A stretch of DNA of 32,174 nt from Candidatus Omnitrophota bacterium (GCA_029561555.1 JAKQXH010000068.1:1-32174); one strand, 5' to 3'. Positions 8,729 to 17,011 are shown, numbered from the stretch's first letter. Notes: generated by a model not told the origin, from the letters alone. A program made the numbers and translations.

Positions 8729-9928
8729 TTACAGAAAAATTCCCGCCAGCCCCGCCGTCATGAATTTTGCCAGGGTCCCCGAAATCAACGATTTGACTCC
8801 GAGTTCGATCACTTCTTTTTTCCGTTCCGGGGCGATAGCGCCGATCCCTCCGATCAGGATGGCAAGGCTTCCGAAATTCGCGAAGCCGCAGAGGGCGTAG
8901 GTGGAAATGATCACAGATCTCGGGCTGAGCAGGCCGCCCCGGATCATTTCATTCATTTTCATATAGCCCAGAAATTCATTAAACACCGTTTTAATCCCCA
9001 TCAATTCTCCGACCGGAGCGGTTTCGCTCAGGGGGATTCCCATCAGAAAAACAATCGGCCGGAAGATAATGCCGAGCAGGGATTCCAGGGAAGTGTGCAA
9101 ATACTGGAGCGGGGCGTTGAAAAGGGCAAGGACGGAAAGGAAGGCAATCAGCATCGCGCCGATGGTTGCGGCCAGTTTCAAGCCGTCAATCGCGCCTTCC
9201 GCAAGGGCTTCCAGAGGATTGGAATACGGAGCTCCCATCGGGATATTGCCCTGACCGGAGGTTTCCGGCACGTGGGTCTCCGGAACCATGATTTTCGACA
9301 GAAGAACGGCCGCGGGGGCGCTCATCACGGACGCGGCAAGCAGATGCCCGGCCTGCGCGCCGAAATGCGTGTAAATCGCCATGACGCTTCCCGCAATGGT
9401 CGCCATGAACCCCGTCATGACGGTGAATAGTTCCGAGCGGGTCATTCGCCGGAGATACGCTTTCAGGGCGGTGATGGCTTCGATGCCCATGAAGACGAAC
9501 AAGGCGGTTGAAAGGGATTCGGCGCCGGAAATTCTCATGGTGCGCCGCATCAGGGCGGCGAGCAGACGAACGGCGGCCGGGATCATTTTCAGGTAATAGA
9601 GCAATGCCATCAGCGAAGCGGTGAAAATAATCACCGGGAGCATTTTGAACCCGATTTCGGCCTGAAAAGACGGATCCGTCGCGAGTTTTCCGAAGACAAA
9701 TTTGGCTCCGACCTCGGTAAAACTCAACACTTTGCTCATGAGCAGATTGGCCCCTTCAAAGATCCATTGCCCGGGTTTTGTTTTCCAGATCAGAAGCCCG
9801 AAGAAGATCTGAAGGCCGATTCCCCATCCGGCGAGTTTCCACGGGATTTTCTTCCGGTTTTCCGAGAGAAGCGCCGCGATCAAAACGAAAACGGCTATTC
9901 CCATAATACCGATTAAACGGTTCATCAC
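8729..9928 (-). CDS. NupC-family concentrative nucleoside transporter
   Basis: GLLIWKTKPGQWIFEGA, VTGFMATIAGSVMAIY, ALCGFANFGSLAILIGGIGA. Confidence 0.92.
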   Translation of the reverse strand: MMNRLIGIMGIAVFVLIAALLSENRKKIPWKLAGWGIGLQIFFGLLIWKTKPGQWIFEGANLLMSKVLSFTEVGAKFVFGKLATDPSFQAEIGFKMLPVIIFTASLMALLYYLKMIPAAVRLLAALMRRTMRISGAESLSTALFVFMGIEAITALKAYLRRMTRSELFTVMTGFMATIAGSVMAIYTHFGAQAGHLLAASVMSAPAAVLLSKIMVPETHVPETSGQGNIPMGAPYSNPLEALAEGAIDGLKLAATIGAMLIAFLSVLALFNAPLQYLHTSLESLLGIIFRPIVFLMGIPLSETAPVGELMGIKTVFNEFLGYMKMNEMIRGGLLSPRSVIISTYALCGFANFGSLAILIGGIGAIAPERKKEVIELGVKSLISGTLAKFMTAGLAGIFL

Positions 9929-10048
9929 TATGATCTCTTCGTCTTTTGTTTTCCAAAAAATGATTATCGGTGCATCAGTATACTGCGCGGCTTTTGGAAT
10001 GAAAGCAGAAAATCAAAGCTTGCCTGATATTTTCGGGATAACATGAAA

Positions 10049-10096
10049 TTCCCCAAGTAGTTTGCTTCGCTACGTTAGCGGTGAAGTGAAGGGGAA
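10049..10096. repeat. Imperfect long hairpin / inverted repeat
   Basis: TTCCCC...CTTCGCTA-CG-TTAGCGGTGAAG...GGGGAA. Confidence 0.4.
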
Positions 10097-10168
10097 GGGT
10101 TTCCATTAAACTTAAAGCAACAGATCCAAGCCTCTCCCAGTTTATCGGAAAATATTTTTAAAAGTTTT

Positions 10169-10197
10169 TTGTATTTTAAAATTTCAGTGGGTATACT
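10169..10197 (+). promoter_or_regulatory. Putative promoter TTGTAT-N17-TATACT (with upstream TG)
   Basis: TTGTAT 10169-10174 and TATACT 10192-10197, just before the small ORF. Confidence 0.6.
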
Positions 10198-10230
10198 TTG
10201 TTTAGCAACTACTAACAGAGGAAAACAACA

Positions 10231-10407
10231 ATGATAATCAAGGCATTAATTGCAATGGCAGGGGTTACACCGGGAGTCGTTGTGTCTGTGCTTACGACGT
10301 GGGTTTGGCAATGGGGATTCAAAAACACAATGTTTACTCTCTGCTTGGTCTATACGACTTTGTATTTCCTTTATTGGTTTTGTACTGAATTCTGGGATAA
10401 CGCATAG
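10231..10407 (+). CDS. Short hydrophobic protein (58 aa), predicted two membrane segments; below the ORF-track cutoff
   Basis: Manual translation: MIIKALIAMAGVTPGVVVSVLTTWVWQWGFKNTMFTLCLVYTTLYFLYWFCTEFWDNA*; promoter and GAGG-like SD upstream. Confidence 0.5.
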   Translation: MIIKALIAMAGVTPGVVVSVLTTWVWQWGFKNTMFTLCLVYTTLYFLYWFCTEFWDNA

Positions 10408-10542
10408 CCGTTTTCTGTAAACCATTCAATGGCAATGATTTGCAGTTTTGCTTCCTATTAAATTTCTGCTTTCGAAGAAAATTACCTCCGCTTTTCAATT
10501 CAATTCAAAAGCCGAAAAATCCTTCGAATCCGAGGTTTTGTG

Positions 10543-10570
10543 TTGAAGTTTTTTTGAAGATTCATATAAT
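10543..10570 (+). promoter_or_regulatory. Putative promoter TTGAAG-N16-TATAAT
   Basis: TTGAAG 10543-10548, TATAAT 10565-10570, upstream of the HEAT-repeat gene. Confidence 0.65.
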
Positions 10571-10676
10571 ACGCACGGTAACTCTTTTAAAAGAAAAGGG
10601 TTACAAGTTTGATTTTTAAAAATTTTCGGGCCTAGCTAAAAAATTCCCGAAGCGATTAATCCAGAGGAAGAGAACC

Positions 10677-12338
10677 ATGAATCAGATTTTGAAGAAAATT
10701 ACTAAATTAATTGATTCCGAAGAAGATGAAATCAAATGTGCGGCAATTCGGGTTTTAGGAGCATTGGGAATTGCCGACCGTACGGTCGTTAAATTATTGG
10801 GGGAAAGAATCGCTAAGGACCCGGAACCGATTAAATTGGCGATTTTGGATACGTTTATCCGCAATCCTCAGCCGCAGGCGTTGAATTATCTGCTACCGCT
10901 TTTGAAGGTTGACGGCGCGCTCCGGCGGAAGGCGATTCACGCGATCGGTGCCATCGGGCCCAAAGCGATTGCCTTCCTGGAAAAAGAGTTTAAGGCCGCA
11001 TCGCTTCAGGAAAAAAAGTTGTTTGTGGATATTTTTAGCGCGATTCATTCACGGGCGACGGTGGACTTTCTGGTCGATTCCCTTGTGGGTGCCGACATCG
11101 AGCTTTTGAAGTACGTCTGCTTCGCCTTAAGGACGCAAATCGAAAAGATGTCGAGACTCGACAAACTCTACCTCCTGAAAAAAATTGTCCGTTATCTGAA
11201 CCTGGAAACGGTCAAAAAGAACGATGAAATGACGACTTCCGGGCTTTTGCTTCTGGGGTTTATCGGCGAGATTCAGGCTAAAAACGTTATTTTGAAGTAT
11301 CTGGACCGGAAGAAATCCTTTTATATCAGGAAAAATGCGCTTTACGCGTTGAGCCGTCTGAATTTGCGGGGTTCGGGCCATGAAGCGGTCGTGGAGAGGA
11401 TTTTCCCTCTTCTGAACGATACCGATTACGCGAATGTCGTGCGAAACGCCCTTTCGATTCTTGAGGTGGTTTCGCTGCCGCGTCGGTTTTACAAGGATAT
11501 CCCCAAGCTATTGGAGACCACGAATCATCCTCCCGTAAAACGGTTTGCCCTCAAGGCGCTTGCGGACGCCGGGACGAAACAGACCGTCAAGCTCCTGATC
11601 GCGCATTTGGACGCGAATGATCCGATGGTCCGGGACGCGGCGGCCGAGTCGCTTGGGAAATTCCGCATGGCCGTTCCGGAGCTGCTGGCCAAGATTGAGA
11701 ATCTCGAAGATCTGGAGCGCGTGGAGAAAATCTCATTTATCTTGAAAAATCACAAGGACTTTTTCAAGAAGGAAAAGTGCAGGGGCCTTTACCGGAAATT
11801 CGAAAAAACGATTCTGAACAACGAAAGAAAGGCCCGGGCCTATTCGATTTTGCTGAAGCAGGTCAATCCGGACTTCTTTTATGCCGAAGTCCTGAAGAAC
11901 GCAAAACAGCTTAAAAAACGGAAAAAATGGGAACCCGCGCGGAAATTACTGGATCATCTGACTTCCGGGGCTTTTTATACGGATGAAGTCCGTTACGAGA
12001 TGGCGAGCATTCTTCTCAGCCTTTCCCGGAAGGATTTGAATCCCCAAATCCGCAATCAGGACCCCGCGCTGCAGCTTTTCGCGGTTCTCGCGCGCGTGAA
12101 TTTCGGGACGGTCCTGAAATCCCTCAAAACGGATCGCACGCTGAGTCCGGAAGATCTTTATTACCTGGGGTTCCATTTTTCGGAAAAACTTTTTGAACAG
12201 AAGGCTTTCGGGACGGAAGTCCTGAAATACATCGTCAAGAAATTTCCCCGGTCCAAGATGAAAGCGGCGGCCAAAAAGAAAATCGCGCTGTCCGGCGCTC
12301 CGGCTCAGGCTTCTGCCGCTAAACCGGTTACGGTTTGA
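10677..12338 (+). CDS. HEAT-repeat protein
   Basis: Repeated ~35-aa helical units (IRVLGALGIADRTVVKLL, KAIHAIGAIGPKAIAFL, KALADAGTKQTVKLL, AAESLGKF); SD AGAGGAAGAG. Confidence 0.85.
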   Translation: MNQILKKITKLIDSEEDEIKCAAIRVLGALGIADRTVVKLLGERIAKDPEPIKLAILDTFIRNPQPQALNYLLPLLKVDGALRRKAIHAIGAIGPKAIAFLEKEFKAASLQEKKLFVDIFSAIHSRATVDFLVDSLVGADIELLKYVCFALRTQIEKMSRLDKLYLLKKIVRYLNLETVKKNDEMTTSGLLLLGFIGEIQAKNVILKYLDRKKSFYIRKNALYALSRLNLRGSGHEAVVERIFPLLNDTDYANVVRNALSILEVVSLPRRFYKDIPKLLETTNHPPVKRFALKALADAGTKQTVKLLIAHLDANDPMVRDAAAESLGKFRMAVPELLAKIENLEDLERVEKISFILKNHKDFFKKEKCRGLYRKFEKTILNNERKARAYSILLKQVNPDFFYAEVLKNAKQLKKRKKWEPARKLLDHLTSGAFYTDEVRYEMASILLSLSRKDLNPQIRNQDPALQLFAVLARVNFGTVLKSLKTDRTLSPEDLYYLGFHFSEKLFEQKAFGTEVLKYIVKKFPRSKMKAAAKKKIALSGAPAQASAAKPVTV

Positions 12339-13531
12339 TCGGGGTTCCCTTCGCCGTTTTCTCGGCGGGAGGGGAATGACCAAAGCCATAACGCGAGGGC
12401 GGCTCCGATCAGCGAAAATCCTCCCGAAAAAACGAAAAGGACCCTTGCCCCGAGCGAATCGTAAAAAATTCCCGAAAAAACCGCCCCGATCGTCCCTCCC
12501 AACCCGTAGGAAAGAGAGCTCAGGAGACCGATGGCGCTGGTCCGGAAATTTGCCGGGACATGCCGGTTGAGGTACGTGAGGCTTGCGATATGAAACGCGC
12601 CGTAAGTAAACGCGTGGAGGCACTGAGCGAACAGGAAAAGCATGAGGGAATCCGCTTTTGCCGTGAGCCACCAGCGGAAGGCCGCGATCAGGAAACAGAG
12701 CGCAAGCCAGGTCTGCGGCCGGTTTTTCCCGAACCATTTCTGATAGCGGAACATGACCGCGATTTCGCAGAGCACGGCGAAAGTCCAGCAGATGCCGACG
12801 GTGCTTTTCGTGAAACCGATACTCTCCATGAAAATAGCGAAGAACCCGTAATACGTTCCGTGGGTGATCTGCATGATGACGCAGAGGAGAAAAAAGATTC
12901 CGATTTCGGGCCGATTCAGAACCGAAAGATCCGCGGAATCGGGTTCCCCCTCGGGTTTGCGATGATCCGTCTCGGGGATGCGCGCCGTCGGGACGAGGAG
13001 CAGGAACGAAAAAACGCCGGTCAAATAAAGCGCGATAGGCGTGGAAAGAAGATCGATCAGATAACCGCAGCCCAGCGAGGCAAAAATAAATCCCAGAGAG
13101 CCCCACAGCCGGATTTTACCGTATTCTCCTCCCCGGAGTTCGACGGTCTCCAGCGCGGCGGCTTCGATCAGCGGAAGGATTCCCATGAAGAAAAAAGAAT
13201 AGAAGAAAATCGCGATGAGCATCGGAAGAAAATCTTGTATCCAGATGCAGGGAAGAAAAGCCGCCGCGCTTCCGAACGTCGTGATGAAAAGAATCTTTTT
13301 TCTGGATTTCTTTTGATCGGCCTTCCAGCTCCACAAAAACGGACTGATCATTTTCATGGCCGTCAATGTGCCTGAAAGGAGGCCGATTTCGAGAGGGGAA
13401 AATTTCAGGTGGTAGCAGTGCAGGTTGAAATAGGGGACAAAAATCCCGAGAATAGTGAAAAATAGAAAATACGAACCCGACAAGAATTGACGGTATTTTG
13501 AATCGGTGGCACGCGCATTTTTCATCGGCAC
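12305..13531 (-). CDS. MFS permease (HcaT / MFS_1-like family)
   Basis: Twelve-TM-like hydrophobic pattern, FLSGSYFLFFTILGIFVPYF, WSWKADQKKSRKK loop; 3' end overlaps the convergent HEAT gene by 34 nt. Confidence 0.85.
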   Translation of the reverse strand: MPMKNARATDSKYRQFLSGSYFLFFTILGIFVPYFNLHCYHLKFSPLEIGLLSGTLTAMKMISPFLWSWKADQKKSRKKILFITTFGSAAAFLPCIWIQDFLPMLIAIFFYSFFFMGILPLIEAAALETVELRGGEYGKIRLWGSLGFIFASLGCGYLIDLLSTPIALYLTGVFSFLLLVPTARIPETDHRKPEGEPDSADLSVLNRPEIGIFFLLCVIMQITHGTYYGFFAIFMESIGFTKSTVGICWTFAVLCEIAVMFRYQKWFGKNRPQTWLALCFLIAAFRWWLTAKADSLMLFLFAQCLHAFTYGAFHIASLTYLNRHVPANFRTSAIGLLSSLSYGLGGTIGAVFSGIFYDSLGARVLFVFSGGFSLIGAALALWLWSFPSRRENGEGNPDQTVTGLAAEA

Positions 13532-13583
13532 AACCTTTTAATCGACTTTTAACACGGAATGTTTATTTATATTAATAGTGCCC

Positions 13584-13612
13584 TTGTATTTTGTTATTCT
13601 ATCAGCTATATT
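13584..13612 (+). promoter_or_regulatory. Promoter TTGTAT-N17-TATATT for the structured intergenic RNA
   Basis: TTGTAT 13584-13589, TATATT 13607-13612; predicted TSS near 13619, at the aptamer start. Confidence 0.65.
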
Positions 13613-13618
13613 TGATTT

Positions 13619-13703
13619 CAGGTAAACCTATCGAAAGATGGGGGCACAAAACTATAGAGCCTAAGTCTCGCTCTTTGTTAGGGATATGGCAGTCAGTTAC
13701 CGC
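13619..13703 (+). ncRNA. Cyclic-di-GMP-I (GEMM-I) riboswitch aptamer
   Basis: GGUAAACC-UAUC-GAAA-GAUG-GGGG-CACAAAACU...GCCUAAG...UAUGGCAGUCAGUUACCGC; GAAA tetraloop, 11-nt receptor CCUAAG/UAUGG, P1 GGUAA/UUACC. Confidence 0.85.
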
Positions 13704-13835
13704 ATTTACCGCTTCCCTCCCTGCCTTTGCTCCGCGGTAGATGTGAAAAGACTGAAGGTACGCGTTACGGGAAATAATGCGCATACCTCCAGTGGTCATC
13801 ATACATTGAGCCCATGCGATTGCATGGGCTTTTTT
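13619..13835 (+). ncRNA. Candidate stand-alone ~217-nt RNA: GEMM-I aptamer + two hairpins + terminator
   Basis: Own promoter, contiguous helices 13701-13745 and 13751-13793, intrinsic terminator, no credible ORF. Confidence 0.65.
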
Positions 13836-13840
13836 ATTTT
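13809..13840 (+). terminator. Intrinsic terminator of the GEMM-containing RNA
   Basis: AGCCCATGC-GATT-GCATGGGCT then TTTTTATTTT. Confidence 0.93.
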
Positions 13841-13916
13841 CAGGCGCGCTTCTCTCGTAGCGCGGGATATGAATTGGGGTATAATGCCATCCGGAAAGAG
13901 GGAGGACTCGGGACCG

Positions 13917-15128
13917 ATGCGTGAAGGCGAAATAACCGAACTGGACATCTCATCGCTTGCCTACGGAGGGGAGGGGATCGCGCGAAAAGACGGGATGGTT
14001 GTTTTTGTCGAGAAGGCGTTGAGAGGGGAACGGATCAAGGCGAGAATCGAATCGATCCGGAAGAAGTTTGCCCGGGCCAAAACTTTGGAAATTCTCAAGC
14101 CCTCTCCGGATCGCTGCGAACCGCTGTGCCCCCGGTTCGGGCTGTGCGGCGGGTGCGTCTTTCAGCATTTGGCGTATGAAAAACAGATCGAAGAAAAACG
14201 GCATATGCTGGAGGATAATCTCCGGCATCTCGGCGGGTTTCGGAATATTGCGGCCGAGCCGACGATCCCTTCGCCCAAAATATGGAATTACCGGAATCAT
14301 CTGACTTTCAATACGGTTTCCCGGAAGAATGATTTCCGGTTCGGATTCATCGCGAAAGACAATCACACGCTGGTTGAAGTGGAGCACTGTCCCATTGCCG
14401 ACACGCGAATCAACCAATTGTTTCCGTTCCTGAGGGAGCGCGTCGGGAAATTGCCCCCGTCCGAGAAAGACCGGCTGAAGAAAATCGTCGTGCGGGTGGG
14501 TTCCGAAGGGAAGGCCAAATACGGGATGGAGGAGGCGGGATTCCGGGGGCTTATCCCCGAAAGGGATTTTATGTCCTGGATTGACGGGGCCTCTTTTCAC
14601 TTTTCGATGGAATCTTTTTTTCAAACGAATTATTTCATCCTGTCGCGGATGATCCGGTTGATCCGCGAGATGCTGGCCCCGAAGGGGAACGAAATGCTTC
14701 TGGATCTTTATTCCGGCGTGGGTTTTTTCAGCGTTCTTTTCGCCAAAGCGTATCGCGAAGTCATCGCCGTGGAGGAAGGGAGGAAAGCGGTTTGCGACGC
14801 CCGGATCAATCTCGAAGCGAATAAGATCGGCAATGTCCGGATTTTCCCGGGCCGAGTGGAGCAGACCCTCAAAAGCGTTCGCGCGCGGCTTTCGCCTCCT
14901 CTGCACGTTATTTTGGATCCTCCCCGGGTCGGTGCGACGCTCGGCGTGATCGATTTTCTCCGGTACGCCCCGGTGGAGAAACTGGTCTATGTTTCCTGCG
15001 AACCCAGTATTCTCGCCAGGGATTTGCGCCAGCTTTCGCGCTCATACGGAATCAAAAGGCTTGCGCCGCTCGATATGTTTCCTCATACGAAACATTTGGA
15101 AACCGTCGTGCTTTTGGAGCGGCGCTAG
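13917..15128 (+). CDS. rlmD: 23S rRNA (uracil-C5-)-methyltransferase RlmD-like (TRAM + TrmA-type)
   Basis: TRAM-like N-terminus, CEPLCPRFGLCGGC, LDLYSGVGFFS, LDPPRVGA, YVSCEPSILARDL; start corrected from 13686 to 13917. Confidence 0.88.
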   Translation: MREGEITELDISSLAYGGEGIARKDGMVVFVEKALRGERIKARIESIRKKFARAKTLEILKPSPDRCEPLCPRFGLCGGCVFQHLAYEKQIEEKRHMLEDNLRHLGGFRNIAAEPTIPSPKIWNYRNHLTFNTVSRKNDFRFGFIAKDNHTLVEVEHCPIADTRINQLFPFLRERVGKLPPSEKDRLKKIVVRVGSEGKAKYGMEEAGFRGLIPERDFMSWIDGASFHFSMESFFQTNYFILSRMIRLIREMLAPKGNEMLLDLYSGVGFFSVLFAKAYREVIAVEEGRKAVCDARINLEANKIGNVRIFPGRVEQTLKSVRARLSPPLHVILDPPRVGATLGVIDFLRYAPVEKLVYVSCEPSILARDLRQLSRSYGIKRLAPLDMFPHTKHLETVVLLERR

Positions 15129-15259
15129 AAGCCCGGGCCGTCATCCCGGCCGGGGGGGCGGATTTTTTAAAGGCGGATTCAAAGAAGCCGTATTTATGCA
15201 TGAGTGGGAAATGATTTCGGTCCGGCATTTTTAAAAATCAATTCGGAAGGAGCGCTCAG

Positions 15260-15616
15260 ATGCGTGAACGCAGACAATTCGTCAGAGTGCGGTGCAATCA
15301 ACCCTTGCGCTACCGGGAGCTAGGCGGTAATCCGGGAGGGTTTCGCGAAACATTTGTTTTGGATATTTCCGAGGGCGGCATGAGGTTTCGCACGGATCGT
15401 TTTATTCCCGTGGACGGGAAACTTCTGTTGGAGATGAATCTGCCGCCTTCTCAGCAGACGGTCAAAGCCGTCGCGAAACCGGCGTGGAACAAAACTTTGA
15501 CGGGATTCCACGAATGCGAACTGGGGGTCTCGTTTCTTGAGATCGCGGAACAAGACAAAACCCTCGTTCGGGATTTTGTCAGTACCCGGGCTTTTCAGGA
15601 CGCGTATCGGGCCTGA
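15260..15616 (+). CDS. PilZ-domain protein (predicted c-di-GMP receptor)
   Basis: RQFVR (RxxxR) and DISEGG (D/NxSxxG) c-di-GMP-binding motifs; SD GGAAGGAG. Confidence 0.85.
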   Translation: MRERRQFVRVRCNQPLRYRELGGNPGGFRETFVLDISEGGMRFRTDRFIPVDGKLLLEMNLPPSQQTVKAVAKPAWNKTLTGFHECELGVSFLEIAEQDKTLVRDFVSTRAFQDAYRA

Positions 15617-15618
15617 TC

Positions 15619-16035
15619 CTATTCCCCGATAATCTTGACCAGCACGCGTTTTTTTCTCCGCCCGTCGAACTCCGCGTAAAAGATCTGTTCCCAGGGCCCG
15701 AAGTCCAACTTTCCGTCGGTGATCGCGATGACCGTTTCCCGCCCGAAGAGTTGACGCTTTAAATGCGCGTCACCGTTGTCTTCGCCGGTCCGGTTGTGAC
15801 GGTATTTTTCCGCGTGGTAAGGAGCGAGTTTTTCGAGGAATTCGTCGAAATCCTGAATTAATCCCGGCTCGTTATCGTTAATGAAAACGCTGGCCGTGAT
15901 GTGCATGGCATTGACCAGGCAGAGGCCTTCGCGGATTCCGCTTTGTTTGAGGATTTTCTCCACGAGCGGAGTGATGTTGAGATAATCCCGTCTTTTTTTT
16001 GTTTCAAACCAAAGGTATTCCCGGTGTGATTTCAT
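15619..16035 (-). CDS. YjbQ family protein (UPF0047)
   Basis: [62 protein letters not shown]. Confidence 0.92.
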   Translation of the reverse strand: MKSHREYLWFETKKRRDYLNITPLVEKILKQSGIREGLCLVNAMHITASVFINDNEPGLIQDFDEFLEKLAPYHAEKYRHNRTGEDNGDAHLKRQLFGRETVIAITDGKLDFGPWEQIFYAEFDGRRKKRVLVKIIGE

Positions 16036-16164
16036 GGTTGCCTCGCGAAATTTATTGTCGATATTCTATCTCAAAAAGCGTTGTTTTTTCCAGTCGGATT
16101 GGGAAAAATCGTAACCGGACGGCCATTGCCTGGGGAAAGGAAAAAAGGTATAACATACTCCCTT

Positions 16165-16815
16165 ATGAAACAAAATCGCTTTGATTTTCTTATATTTGAT
16201 CTCGACGGGACCTTGATTGATTCAAAGAGAGATATTGCGCTTTCCGTGAATCATGCGTTGGAGGCCTGCGGACTGGAAGCGCTCAGCCTGGAGACGGTTT
16301 CGGGTTTTGTGGGGCACGGGGCTTCCAATTTGATCCGCTCCTGTTTGGGGGAGAAGCATCAGGAGGTTTTCGAAAAAGCCTTGAAATATTTCCGCCGCTA
16401 TTACCTTGAACATCTTCTTGATTTTACGGGCCTTTATCCCGGAGTCCGGGAAATTCTGGAATTCACCGGAGATATCCCGAAAGCGGTGGTGACGAATAAA
16501 CCGCTTGAACATTCCCTGAGGATTCTTGAGGGCCTTGGGATCCGGAAGTTTTTCTGCGATATCCTCGGCGGGGATTCCCCGAGGGCCAAGAAACCCGCTC
16601 CCGATGCACTGCTTCATCTTGTCGAAAAACACGCGGTCCCTTGTCCCCGGACATTAATGGTCGGGGACAGCCTGATTGATCTTCAGGCGGGTAAGAGCGC
16701 CGGGATACGGACCTGTGCGGTGACGTATGGATTCGTGAAAAAGGAAGACTTGATTCGGGCGGAGCCGGACTATATTATTGACACAGTTTTGGAGCTTAGA
16801 GCGATCTTGATCTGA
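16165..16815 (+). CDS. HAD-family phosphatase (phosphoglycolate phosphatase-like)
   Basis: [31 protein letters not shown]. Confidence 0.9.
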   Translation: MKQNRFDFLIFDLDGTLIDSKRDIALSVNHALEACGLEALSLETVSGFVGHGASNLIRSCLGEKHQEVFEKALKYFRRYYLEHLLDFTGLYPGVREILEFTGDIPKAVVTNKPLEHSLRILEGLGIRKFFCDILGGDSPRAKKPAPDALLHLVEKHAVPCPRTLMVGDSLIDLQAGKSAGIRTCAVTYGFVKKEDLIRAEPDYIIDTVLELRAILI

Positions 16816-16849
16816 AGGGTGTTTGAATCCGAACCGGAAGGAGGTTGGA

Positions 16850-17011
16850 ATGTTTTGGTTTTGGAAGAAGAAAGACGAGTTCCCGAAGGAAATCGGACGG
16901 AACGATCCCTGCCCCTGCGGAAGCGGGAAAAAATACAAGAAATGCTGCATGACGAAGATTGAGAAGAAGCGAATGCCGAAGTCGCCCAATCCGACACCGG
17001 GAGGGTATTGA
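16850..17011 (+). CDS. Second SEC-C motif small protein (53 aa)
   Basis: [44 protein letters not shown]. Confidence 0.85.
   Translation: MFWFWKKKDEFPKEIGRNDPCPCGSGKKYKKCCMTKIEKKRMPKSPNPTPGGY

Noticed and set aside
11946-13106. 386-aa minus-strand ORF
   Set aside because: Overlaps the well-supported MFS gene in another frame and runs into the HEAT gene antisense; Arg/Pro-rich composition
13686-13916. 77-aa N-terminal extension of RlmD in the ORF track
   Set aside because: Covers the riboswitch 3' part and a strong terminator; the real start is ATG 13917 after a separate TATAAT
15129-15170. GC-rich hairpin CCCGGGCCG...CGGCCGGGG after rlmD as terminator
   Set aside because: Stem needs a bulge and the T-run is not adjacent; too weak to call
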